The notes under the pieces are model-generated. The model saw only the letters and a program-made list of their open reading frames with translations. It had not been told where the DNA came from and ran no database searches. A program made the translations under genes and the position numbers. Below are positions 14,901-29,075 of a stretch of DNA of 64,000 nucleotides, piece by piece. Origin of the DNA: Cladorhizidae sp. MBARI D1340-BT2 (taxonomy: Eukaryota > Porifera > Demospongiae > Poecilosclerida > Cladorhizidae); assembly GCA_028752905.1 (NCBI GenBank), contig JAQNBH010000009.1, positions 31,725,442 through 31,789,441 on the forward strand, read 5' to 3'. Each line of letters opens with the position of its first letter. The first letter of the stretch is position 1.

Positions 14901-17900
14901 ATAAGACAACAAGTCCTTCTTGTCCCAGCAACAAGTGCAATGGCTACTATAAGACAACAAGTGCTTCTTGTCCAAGCAACAAGTGCAATGGCTACTATAA
15001 GACAACAAGTGCTTCTTGTCCAAGCAACAAGTGCAATGGCTACTATAAGACAACAAGTCCTTCTTGTCCCAGCAACAAGTGCAATGGCTACTATAAGACA
15101 ACAAGTCCTTCTTGTCCAAGCAACAAGTGCAATGGCTACTATAAGACAACAAGTGCTTCTTGTCCCAGCAACAAATGCAATGGCTACTATAAGACAACAA
15201 GTGCTTCTTGTCCCAGCAACAAGTGCAATGGCTACTATAAGACAACAAGTGCTTCTTGTCCCAGCAACAAGTGCAATGGCTACTACATGTATAAGACAAC
15301 AAGTCCTTCTTGTCCCAGCAACAAATGCAACGGCTACTATAAGACAACAAGTGCTTCTTGTCCCAGCAACAAGTGCAATGGCTACTATAAGACAACAAGT
15401 CCTTCTTGTCCCAGCAACAAGTGCAATGGCTACTATAAGACAACAAGTCCTTCTTGTCCAAGCAACAAGTGCAATGGCTACTATAAGACAACAAGTGCTT
15501 CTTGTCCCAGCAACAAATGCAATGGCTACTATAAGACAACAAGTGCTTCTTGTCCAAGCAACAAGTGCAATGGCTACTATAAGACAACAAGTGCTTCTTG
15601 TCCCAGCAACAAGTGCAATGGCTACTACATGTATAAGACAACAAGTCCTTCTTGTCCCAGCAACAAATGCAACGGCTACTATAAGACAACAAGTGCTTCT
15701 TGTCCCAGCAACAAGTGCAATGGCTACTATAAGACAACAAGTGCTTCTTGTCCAAGCAACAAGTGCAATGGCTACTATAAGACAACAAGTCCTTCTTGTC
15801 CAAGCAACAAGTGCAATGGCTACTATAAGACAACAATTGCTTCTTGTCCAAGCAACAAGTGCAATGGCTACTATAAGACAACAAGTCCTTCTTGTCCAAG
15901 CAACAAGTGCAATGGCTACTATAAGACAACAAGTGCTTCTTGTCCAAGCAACAAGTGCAATGGCTACTATAAGACAACAAGTCATTCTTGTCCCAGCAAC
16001 AAATGCAATGGCTACTATAAGATAACAAGTGCTTCTTGTCTTTAACTAACTGCAGCTTACTTGAGTGTTGAAGGGTCTTGCAATGACATGCCCCATGACA
16101 TAGAGCCCTCCCTAATGAAGAGCATAGAGACATCAACACATCATAAATAACCAGCCATGCCACAGAATCACAAGCATAGACAGAAACCAAGTGGGCGGAA
16201 AGGGGAGGTACTATGATTGGCGAGCGAACTTTCACTGGGGAGGAGAAGGAGAGAGTTTGCATGGCCACACATGCAGGCCTGTATGAAGCTACGATACACC
16301 TGGCTAAATAGGGATGTTGAACCTTTGCGACCTCCAACAGCATAGGCATAGAGACAGGTACACCTCAAATGTGTTGGGGTTGTGATCATTCACAGTAAAA
16401 CATTCACAGTAAAACAAAAGCGATGTTCCCTCCTCTCCCCCTCCCCTTCTTCCATTTGGGTTACCCTGACTGCACCTTCACTGACCTGCAAACGTCCCAC
16501 ACTCATCTATACTGTAACTATCAACTTGTAGAGCTATAGCAATTAGCAACTAGTGCAAGGCATTGAGTGGCGAGTGAAGGGGAAAATCAACCAAAGTCCT
16601 AGTATTGTACTGCTTGAGCCACTCCACTCCACTTAGCACAGCTGAGGTCTAATACAGCACTGACCTGCACATCATTACACCGCTACACTCCACTTAGCAC
16701 AGCTGAGGTCTGACCTGTACATTATTGAGGTCGTTATGATTTCGCAATATTGGACTGCAACGTGGGGAAGTAGCTATATATTCCTTACAGATTCTGAACT
16801 GGTGCAAAGGTCGAACAAACTTGCTTAGTAATGCGATGGCAAATTCTGAAACAGGATGTGCAAGTGGAAGTGTGGCTGTGGGAGGAGTTTGGTTTAGAGT
16901 ACTTGGAAGCAGCTTCCCTTGAAGATGGGAAGCACACTCCACTAAAGAGTGCGCTCATCAGGCAGTGCTTCCTGCAGAACTGTGAAAATACTAAAGGGAA
17001 TAGCATGCAGAAGCTAAGGGGGGACTATACCTGAAACTGGGGGGGAAAACGTCTGTTGATTTAGACCGCCCATAACTATTTTTATAATTACTCTGTCCAA
17101 ATAATATTATGCCCATATTGTTCCTTGATCTATGTGCTTTCCAATGATATAAAAGATTAGTCTATAGGCATATTTTCTCAGAAGATACATGCAGAAATAT
17201 CAAGACATTCCAAAAAAAACCAACACTTCTGCCCCAACACTTCCCCCTCACCCATACTTACAAACCAAAAGATGTAAATTGGTTGTGGTTTGCCTAAGCT
17301 AATAGCTATTATATGGCCGAGACAAAAATGCAATAACTAAACTGGGGGGAGTGGGGCATCCTGTGAATACCGATCTTAACGCTAAATCTGCAAAGGTCAC
17401 CTCTTATAATCACCATAACTTGACAACCCATCAAGTAAAAAAAAAATTGTCTCCAACATTATAATATTAGGCAAACCACAGACCAATTTAGTTTGTAAGT
17501 ACATGGGTGAGGGGGAAGTGTTGGGGCAGAAGTGTTTAGTTTTTTGGAATGCCTTGATATTTCTGCATGTATCTTCTGAGAAAATATGCCTATAGACTAA
17601 TCTTTTATATCATTGGAAAGCACATAGATCAAGGAACAATATGAGCATAATATTATTTGGACAGAGTAATTATTAAAAAAAATTATGGGCAGTCTAAATC
17701 AACAGACGTTTCCCCCCCCCAGTTTCAGGTATAGTTCCCCCTTTTAAAGAACTTGTCAAAAATTAAAGATAAGTCACTCTTGACACTGCCTAGTGTGTCG
17801 AGTATGCTCTCCATCACTAGCACATCTCTCCTCTATTGACTAGCTGCTTCAGATATCCCTCCTATATCTACATGTATGCCAACTATGTAGCTAGTTCTCT

Positions 17901-20900
17901 GTCCATAGAGAGCAGCAGTACATGTAATTACATTACCAAGATTGATAATAGTTTCCGTATCATGACAAAAATGGTGTATAGCTAGAGCATGCTCATGAAT
18001 GGAGTAGCTATGTCAGAATGAAACTCTAGCATCTTTTCCCATCAACTATTACCCATGCAGCCCATTCTCACCTGCCTATGCAGCCACTGTTCTTTCCTCT
18101 AGCTTCAAATCTGCTGCTGTTATTTTGGATCTTTCTCTTCACTATGACGACCATTCCCGGTTTATATAAGTCGGCTTTATTTAGGGGACATTTTTTTAAA
18201 CGGGTGAACATAGATGAATATTAACACATGCACACAGACCACGTGCAGCAATAGAGTTTCCCACCCAACTCCACACTGAGGGCTTCTTCTTCCCTTGCCA
18301 ATTATATACTACATAAGGCATCATGGCCATTGGAAGGGAGGAATGCACGCACACACACACACACAAATGTATCTGTATACACACACAAACACACATCTGC
18401 ACACATTCATAATAATCTGCACACATACACTGTACTTACAAACACATATTTGCATATACACACACTCACATGCACATACATACGCACACACTCACATGCA
18501 CATCTGCACACACACACGCACACACTCACATGCACATCTGCACACACACACGTACACAAGAGTGTGGACAGACAAGCATCTTTCCTTACCTTCTTCAAGT
18601 CGTTGGTAAAGTCTATGAGGTTGAGAGAGGAGCGAGGGTTGGCCACCATCAACAGCACCTGCACAGCAAGTGAACTCAGATGTCATGTGATACTCTACTC
18701 TTATAGCAGCACAAGTATGTATGTAGCTGTACAGTTCTCATAATGAACGCATTAAAGAGTGAATCATGTCTGTTATTCTCGAGCCTGCTGCAACATCAAA
18801 GGGCTGAGGGACTAGGGGCAATTTGACCCCTTGTAGCCCATGATGGCTTCAGATTTGGGTATAGAGGTCATTTAAATCAGTTAGAAGGAAGTCACAACTG
18901 CCAGAAATGGTATGGCACTTGGCGCAGGGATATACCTGCACATGTGCCTTTCCCATTGCCCCCACTGGAACCAATGATGGTCTCCTCAGATTTGGCCTCA
19001 CAGGTTATTTAAATGCTGCTACCATACATCCACACTCTTCTCTTAAGTTTCTACTGCAAGCATGGCGGGAAAAATTCGAGCAAAGTGAGTAGCTCTCTGC
19101 AGGAGCTACGATCAAAAGATTCAGAGTAGCCTGGAGAGGGACTTTTTTCCTTCCTAGCTCCTGCGGAGGGCTACTCTCTACATTACAGCCTGGCACGTTT
19201 GTAGAGGACATTTAAAGGCTGCTGGGCCTGACCTTTGCCATTTTTTAAAAAATATTAATTTTCCCACCCATTTCTATTCCCCCCACTTTTTTGTTGACTG
19301 CGACAAAAAGAGGCCCCCCGGGGGCCCCAACATTAACAACATGTTGGCTCTGTTTTGTTTTTGTATCAAGAGACAAAGGCAAAATATCATACATGATGCC
19401 TCCCTACACACCACCTATGTACATACCTACCCACCCTCTCATCCACCTACCCATCACCTACTTATGTGTGCCTGTTACCTACCAACTAGGTGGTAACCAC
19501 CTGCATGTTACCTACCAAACTACCTACATGTTACCTACCTAACTACATGTACCTACATGTTACCTACCTAACTACATGTTACCTACATGCTACCTACATG
19601 CTACCTACTGTTACCTATCTACATGTTACCTACCTACCTACATGTTACCTACCTACCTACATGTCACCTACCTACCTACATGTCACCTACCTACCTACAT
19701 GTTACCTACCTACCTACAGTACATGTTACCTACCTACCTACAGTACATGTTACCTACCTACCTACATGTTACCTACCTACCTACATGTTACATACCTATC
19801 TACATGTATATCTACATGTTACATACTCAATAATAATTTTTTGCACTTCCCAGATAGAAAAGTTTTACGATGTACTTGAGATTACAAAAAAGGAACTCCC
19901 TCCCCAACTACGTTCTAGAAGAGGAGAAGGGGAAGAGAGGGAGGGAGGTTACAGTATAATAACCCTATTTGACTTTACCCATGCATTAATCGCTCACCTC
20001 TGGTCTCCAAAACTTGACGTGCCTCTTCTTGATATCCAGGCGCAGGAGATACTTACGCACCTGGTGGTAGATGAGGGCTTGTGATACGTCACCCCAGGGC
20101 GTGGCGGGACCTCTGATCAGCAGATACACAAACAGCAGGACCATCACAGCTGCAGAGGGAAGGGGCAATGCTTGGTTGATCTTAATGCTCACGTTTTTTA
20201 ATACACACCATGACACAACTGTATCTGCAGCTAACACCAGAGAAGGTCTGGTAAGCACTGTACAACTGTATCTGTAGCTAACACCAGAGAAGGTCTGGTA
20301 AGCATTGTACAACTGATCTGTAGCTAACACCAGAGAAGGTCTGGTAAGCATTGTACAACTGATCTGTAGCTAACACCAGAGAAGGTCTGGTAAGCATTGT
20401 ACAACTGATCTGTAGCTAACACCAGAGAAGGTCTGGTAAGCACTGTACAACTGATCTGTAGCTAACACCAGAGAAGGTCTGGTAAGCACTGTACAACTGA
20501 TCTGCAGATAACACCAGAGAAGGTCTGGTAAGCACTGTACAACTGATCTGTAGCTAACACCAGAGAAGGTCTGGTAAGCATTGTACAACTGCATCTGTAG
20601 CTAATAGCAGAGAAGGTCTGGTAAGCATTGTACAACTGCATCTGTAGCTAACGCCAGAGAAGGTCTGGTAAGCATTGTACAACTGCATCTGTAGCTAACA
20701 CCAGAGAAGGTCTAGTAAGCATTGTACAACTGCATCTGTAGCTAACACCAGAGAAGGTCTGGTAAGCATTGTACAACTGCATCTGTAGCTAACACCAGAG
20801 AAGGTCTGGTAAGCACTGTACAACTGATTGTAGCTAACACCAGAGAAGGTCTGGTAAGCATTGTACAACTGCATCTGTAGCTAACGCCAGAGAAGGTCTG

Positions 20901-23900
20901 GTAAGCACTGTACAACTGCATCTGTAGCTAATAGCAGAGAAGGTCTGGTAAGCATTGTACAACTGCATCTGTAGCTAACGCCAGAGAAGGTCTGGTAAGC
21001 ATTGTACAACTGCATCTGTAGCTAACACCAGAGAAGGTCTGGTAAGCATTGTACAACTGCATCTGTAGCTAACACCAGAGAAGGTCTGGTAAGCACTGTA
21101 CAACTGATTGTAGCTAACACCAGAGAAGGTCTGGTAAGCATTGTACAACTGCATCTGTAGCTAACGCCAGAGAAGGTCTGGTAAGCATTGTACAACTGCA
21201 TCTGTAGCTAATAGCAGAGAAGATCTGGTAAGCACTGTACAACTGATCTGTAGCTAACACCAGAGAAGGTCTGGTAAGCTGTATCTGTAGCTAACACCAG
21301 AGAAGGTCTGGTAAGCATTGTACAACTGCTAACACCAGAGAAGGTCTGGTAAGCACTGTACAACTGATTAGCTAATAGCAGAGAAGGTCTGGTAAGCACT
21401 GTACAACTGTATCTGTAGCTAACACCAGAGAAGGTCTGGTAAGCATTGTACAACTGCATCTGTAGCTAACGCCAGAGAAGGTCTGGTAAGCATTGTACAA
21501 CTGCATCTGTAACTAACGCCAGAGAAGGTCTGGTAAGCATTGTACAACTGCATCTGTAGCTAACACCAGAGAAGGTCTGGTAAGCACTGTACAACTGTAT
21601 CTGTAGCTAACACCAGAGAAGGTCTGGTAAGCATTGTACAACTGCATCTGTAGCTAACGCCAGAGAAGGTCTGGTAAGCACTGTACAACTGATTAGCTAA
21701 TAGCAGAGAAGGTCTGGTAAGCATTGTACAACTGCATCTGTAGCTAATAGCAGAGAAGGTCTGGTAAGCATTGTACAACTGATTAGCTAATAGCAGAGAA
21801 GGTCTGGTAAGCATTGTACAACTGCATCTGTAGCTAACACCAGAGAAGGTCTGGTAAGCACTGTACAACTGTATCTGTAGCTAACACCAGAGAAGGTCTG
21901 GTAAGCATTGTACAACTGCATCTGTAGCTAACGCCAGAGAAGGTCTGGTAAGCACTGTACAACTGATTAGCTAATAGCAGAGAAGGTCTGGTAAGCATTG
22001 TACAACTGCATCTGTAGCTAATAGCAGAGAAGGTCTGGTAAGCACTGTACAACTGATTAGCTAATAGCAGAGAAGGTCTGGTAAGCATTGTACAACTACA
22101 TCTGTAGCTAACACCAGAGAAGGTCTGGTAAGCATTGTACAACTGCATCTGTAGCTAACACCAGAGAAGGTCTGGTAAGCACTGTACAACTGTATCTGTA
22201 GCTAACACCAGAGAAGGTCTGGTAAGCATTGTACAACTGCATCTGTAGCTAATGCCAGAGAAGGTCTGGTAAGCATCACATTCAATGCATGGAGCTATAA
22301 CACAAGCAGTCAGTGACCCTGTGCCTGAGATGACCCTGCGCCTGAGGCAGTTTAGGATGAAGGAAAGGAGAGAAGTGTATAGAGAGGAAATAGAGGAGAA
22401 AGAGAGAGAACAAGTAAGTAGAGAGGAGAGAGAGGAAGTAGGAGAAAGAGGAAGTATGTACAGTGAGAGGAAGTAGAAAGAGAGGAAGTAGAAAGAGAGG
22501 AAGTAGGGAGAGGAGGAAGTAAGAGAAAGAGGAAGTATAGAGAGAGGAAGTAGAAAGAGAGGAAGTAGAAAGAGAGGAAGTAGAAAGAGAGGAAGTAGAA
22601 AGAGAGGAAGTAGAAAGAGAGGAAGTAGAGAGAGAGGAAGTATAGTGAGAGGAAGTATAGAGAGAGGAAGTAGAAAGAGAGGAAGTAGAAAGAGAGGAAG
22701 TAGGGAGAGGAGGAAGTAAGAGAAAGAGGAAGTATAGAGAGAGGAAGTAGAAAGAGAGGAAGTAGAGAGAGGAGGTAGAGACCCAGGACACCCCCGTGTC
22801 AGTGGCTCCACTAGGTGTAAATAAGTACAACCACCAGAACAAAGTGTGTGTGCATTTCATCACATTGTTCAAAGTTCATATCAGCAAATTCTAACATGAC
22901 ATCATGAACACAGAATGATGTGATGGGAGACACATCCTAAGTGACATCATGAACACAGAATGATGTGATGGGAGACACATCCTAAGTGACATCATGAACA
23001 CAGAATGATGTGATGGGAGACACATCCTAAGTGACATCATGAACACAGAATGATGTGATGGGAGACACATCCTAAGTGACATCATGAACACAGAATGATG
23101 TGATGGGAGACACATCCTAAGTGACATCATGAACACAGAATGATGTGATGGAGACACATCCTAAGTGACATCATGAACACAGAATGATGTGATGGGAGAC
23201 ACATCCTAAGTGACATCATGACACAGAATGATGTGATGGGAGACATCCTAAGTGACATCATGAAAACAGAATGATGTGATGGAGACACATCCTAAGTGAC
23301 ATCATGAACACAGAATGATGTGATGGAGACACATCCTAAGTGGCATCATGAACACAGAATGATGTGATGGAGACACATCCTAAGTGGCATCATGAACACA
23401 GAATGATGTGATGGAGACACATCCTAAGTGACATCATGAACACAGAATGATGTGATGGGAGACACATCCTAAGTGACATCATGAACACAGAATGATGTGA
23501 TGGAGACACATCCTAAGTGACATCATGAACACAGAATGATGTGATGGAGACACATCCTAAGTGACATCATGAACACAGAATGATGTGATGGGAGACACAT
23601 CCTAAGTGACATCATGAACACAGAATGATGTGATGGAGACACATCCTAAGTGACATCATGAACACAGAATGATGTGATGGGAGACACATCCTAAGTGACA
23701 TCATGAACACAGAATGATGTGATGGGAGACATCCTAAGTGACATCATGAACACAGAATGATGTGATGGAGACACATCCAAAGTGACATCATGAACACAGA
23801 ATGATGTGATGGAGACACATCCTAAGTGGCATCATGAACACAGAATGATGTGATGGGAGACATCCTAAGTGACATCATGAACACAGAATGATGTGATGGA

Positions 23901-26900
23901 GACACATCCTAAGTGACATCATGAACACAGAATGATGTGATGGAGACACATCCTAAGTGACATCATGAACACAGAATGATGTGATGGAGACACATCCTAA
24001 GTGACATCATGAACACAGAATGATGTGATGGGAGACACATCCTAAGTGACATCATGAACACAGAATGATGTGATGGGAGACACATCCTAAGTGACATCAT
24101 GAACACAGAATGATGTGATGGAGACACATCCTAAGTGACATCATGAACACAGAATGATGTGATGGAGACACATCCTAAGTGACATCATGAACACAGAATG
24201 ATGTGATGGAGACACATCCTAAGTGGCATCATGAACACAGAATGATGTGATGGAGACACATCCTAAGTGACATCATGAACACAGAATGATGTGATGGGAG
24301 ACACATCCTAAGTGACATCATGAACACAGAATGATGTGATGGGAGACATCCTAAGTGGCATCATGAACACAGAATGATGTGATGGAGACACATCCTAAGT
24401 GACATCATGAACACAGAATGATGTGATGGGAGACACATCCTAAGTGACATCATGAACACAGAATGATGTGATGGAGACACATCCTAAGTGACATCATGAA
24501 CACAGAATGATGTGATGGAGACACATCCTAAGTGACATCATGAACACAGAATGATGTGATGGAGACACATCCTAAGTGACATCATGAACACAGAATGATG
24601 TGATGGAGACACATCCTAAGTGACATCATGAACACAGAATGATGTGATGGGAGACACATCCTAAGTGACATCATGAACACAGAATGATGTGATGGAGACA
24701 CATCCTAAGTGACATCATGAACACAGAATGATGTGATGGGAGACACATCCTAAGTGACATCATGAACACAGAATGATGTGATGGGAGACACATCCTAAGT
24801 GACATCATGAACACAGAATGATGTGATGGGAGACACATCCTAAGTGACATCATGAACACAGAATGATGTGATGGAGACACATCCTAAGTGAATCCTTCTC
24901 CTCACATGCTGGAGGTTACATCACTGCCACCATCATGCATGCACTAGCAGATGTGGTGGTCAAGTGGGACAACCTGTTGCTATAGGGACAACTGCAAACT
25001 CACATGAGGTCACCTATAAATGTCAACGGCTGGTGACATATGTACCTCAGAGAGCTCAAGCTCAGCCAAATAATAAAGAAATGTTTGTGTTTCATACCCG
25101 TGCATTCCTGGGACATTCTGGGATTCCTGAACACTTGGAACCAAGTACCCCAGGATGTCTCTAGGAGGGGGGTTCACTGACTGCACGGCATGGAATCTAG
25201 GATTCAGTAACTGTAGGTATTGAATGCCTAGTTATACTAAGGTTAAGGCTAAGGTTATTCTAGGGCTAGGGAAGTGTAGGTGGCTGCTGGTACCCTTACC
25301 AATAGTGACGGCAGCATAGGTGGCTTCAATAAAGAACATAAGCACAAAGCAACTCAGAGCACCAACAAAAGCTGCGGGGAAAGAAGCAAGCAACAACAAC
25401 AGCAGCAACAACAACAACAACAACAACAACATATTAAATATTACTGTGTACCTTCAAGCAGGTGCATTGTGTGTGTGAGTTGTGTGTGTGTGGTTGTGTG
25501 TGGTCGTGTGTGTGCATGTGCTTAACAGTTGGGAACCTCACATGTATAGCGGGCCTGCACTTGAAAGGTTGGCCTGTGGCACACGTATACAGAGGACAGC
25601 AGGAACAAGAATTTGTGAGCATATGCTACACACTAGCACATAAATAGTCAACAATTCTCAGTCATGCTGAATAAAGTCATGTGACATGCCATGACAAACA
25701 CTCTGAAGCACTGAATAAAGTCATGTGACATGTCATGACAAACACTCTGAAGCACTGAATAAAGTCATGTGACATGTTATGACAAACACTCTGAAGCACT
25801 GAATAAAGTCATGTGACATGTTATGACAAACACTCTGAAGCACTGAATAAAGTCATGTGACATGTTATGACAAACACTATGAAGCAGTAGTACAAGGTAC
25901 AGACAGTGTAAGTAATCATGGGTGAAAAAGGCTTATTACTCGACCATATGGTGGAATATGATCTCACCTTGTTACGGGGGAGGGGACCAGGAATTAAATC
26001 TCAATGTTATTGCATGACTGAAAGTATGTGCTGCATTGCACGCTAGTTAAAAACACATTAAAAAAATTGGCAACAATGATTGTTTTTTATCTTCACCTGA
26101 AGTTGGGGGCGGAGGCCACCTTCAGAGCGAATGCAGCCAGGTTGACGACTCCATAGGAGACCAGGAAGAACATGGTTACTATGGGAGCAATGGTGTTCAG
26201 CTTGCCAAGGAGTAGGGTTATCTATAGCCATACATGTGTAGTTATGTGATACACATACACACACACACACACACTCACTCACACATAGACACACATGTAT
26301 ATGCACACACACACACACACACTTGACATACACACATATATGCACACACACATATGCACACACACATACACATAGAGACCTCCACATAGACACACACATA
26401 CACACTTATATGCACACAAAGACGCGTAGGTTCATACACACACACAGCACTACACAGACACACACATAGATCTATGCACATGCACACACAGACAGATGCA
26501 CACACACACACAGCACTACACAGACACACATAGATGCACATGCACACACACACAGACACACATAGATGCACATGCACACACACAGCACTACACAGACACA
26601 CACATAGATGCATGTGCACACACACACACACTCACAGTCTTGGGTCACACATATCTGCATAATAGTTGGATGTAGTGCATGAGTGCTTGAAGTGTTGACA
26701 TGGACCAGGCTTACGCAGCCGAGAGCATCACTGCCTCATTCAAGTGCACCACAGTAAAATATGTGGCACTAGCTAACGGACTGTTAGTTCAGTCACCTGA
26801 CCTCCACCCTTGCCACTTCTATAGGTCAGCTGCTAGCCTTCGGCGTCCATCAATGTTTGCTTTTTAGTACAAACTTAATTTCAAAAGATGTTTAAGCAAC

Positions 26901-29044
26901 AGTCACATGACTGGCATACGAGCATCTGATTGGGTGGAGGTCATGTGTCCACCACTAAATATGTGCCAAGATCTGAGAAAAGGGTCCAGTTGTACATTCA
27001 CTGTTAAAAATAAACATTGTCACAGTCGAATCCAATCAGAGAGAATGCTGGAGGATGTGGCCTGCAATCCACAAATATCATAAATATTTCTTACAAACGA
27101 TTCTGTTAGTCACCACTTGCGAATATTTAACCCCTCAAAAATACACTGCCTAGGTTTAGAAGTGCTATAATACCATCCATTAATTCTGCAGAGCAGAAGT
27201 ATACTGGCGAACTCTAGCCCATGGAATACTTCACTGCAATTCATGCTCGTACCTGGACCAGGAGCCAGGAGAGGACGACAGCCGGAATGGGATTCTCACT
27301 CTTACCCAGCGTCCATGTGAAGGGATGAAGTACTCCACCTGCAAGCAGCCACACAGGAACCACGCATGCATACATGTACATGTAGAGAACATACCTGGCT
27401 CACTGCCACATGCATACATGTATGTAGAGAACAACACCTGGCTCACTGCACATGCATACATGTACATGTAGAGAACATACCTGGCTCACTGCCACATGCA
27501 TACATGTATGTAGAGAACAGCACCTGGCTCACTGCCACATGACATGCATACATATATGTAGAGAACATACCTGGCTCACTGCCACATGCATACATGTATG
27601 TAGAGAACATACCTGGCTCACTGCCACATGCATACATGTACATGTAGAGAACAACACCTGGCTCACTGCCACATGCATACATGTACATGTAGAGAACATA
27701 CCTGGCTCACTGCCACATGCATACATGTACATGTAGAGAACAGCACCTGGCTCACTGCCACATGCATACATGTACATGTAGAGAACATACCTGGCTCACT
27801 GCCACATGCATACATATATGTAGAGAACATACCTGGCTCACTGCCACATGCATACATGTACATGTAGAGAACAACACCTGGCTCACTGCCACATGCATAC
27901 ATGTACATGTAGAGAACATACCTGGCTCACTGCCACATGCATACATGTACATGTAGAGAACAGCACCTGGCTCACTGCCACATGCATACATGTATGTAGA
28001 GAACATACCTGGCTCACTGCCACATGCATACATGTATGTAGAGAACAGCACCTGGCTCACTGCCACATGCATACATGTATGTAGAGAACAGCACCTGGCT
28101 CACTGCCACAGACTCTCAAGTAGATGGAGGGAGGTCAGGTGCTTGCCTACCACACCCACTCTGCACGCATGCTACACAATCACAATTGAAAACCATGCCC
28201 TCTCTTAATTAACACAGCACAGCACATTCCAACAATCTGACCAACAACTACAAGGTGAGGAAACACACGCACAAGGAATCTGAGATCCTTAATCTTGAGG
28301 TTCGTGATGGATGCGAATGCATGAGCACTCCAATCCAAACACACTACTATAATACATGTATAGTTACCTCCATGGTACTCTGCACAAGGTTAGTCCCATG
28401 AAAATGATATAGCAGCACACAGCACACTGATGTGTGTAAAGGTAACAAGCTAAATGAACAATATCAGGTCCTCAGTCTCATTAGTTCAAGCAGAGTATTT
28501 GCAATCACATCATTAGCACTAAAACCACATTGCAGCTGTCGGCAAGTGCCGCTGCAAGTCACCTGCTTCTTTGTAAAACGATGAAGACCTTGTCTAACCT
28601 TCATTCTGTGTGCAGACTTCCACTCCAGCTGCTGTCATACAGTAGCTGCCACTCCACTCACTGATTGACCAGATGATGTTTTGCAACTACTGCTTCACAT
28701 ATCCAGAAACTTCACTTATCTGAACAGGGTTGGGTCCCATAGGGTTTGGGTCTACTGTACCTTAAAGCATGCAGTCAGCACCTCCTCCCTGCAAGCTCCC
28801 ACTAGGCTGTGTTCAGTGATCTAGGGTTGCACAGGGCACAGGAGGCAAGGGCCCACTATATACCAATACATGACATCATTAAACTTGTACAAGGCCTAGC
28901 AAAGACAAGGGAAGGAGAGCAATGAAAACCCATTTACAGACTTGGACTATATAGGCTGAAGTGAATGACTTGGAAGCTTTACATTCACTTGTACCTGCTC
29001 GTTATTTATTATTGTTGTTGTTGTTGTTATTATTATTATTATAA

Positions 29045-29075
<31 letters not shown>

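Noticed and set aside
14233..16349. Very long overlapping ORFs (up to 575 codons) on both strands
   Set aside because: The 48-bp unit is 16 codons, so any stop-free frame stays open through the array on both strands. Repeats of [10 protein letters not shown] or [13 protein letters not shown] are artefacts.
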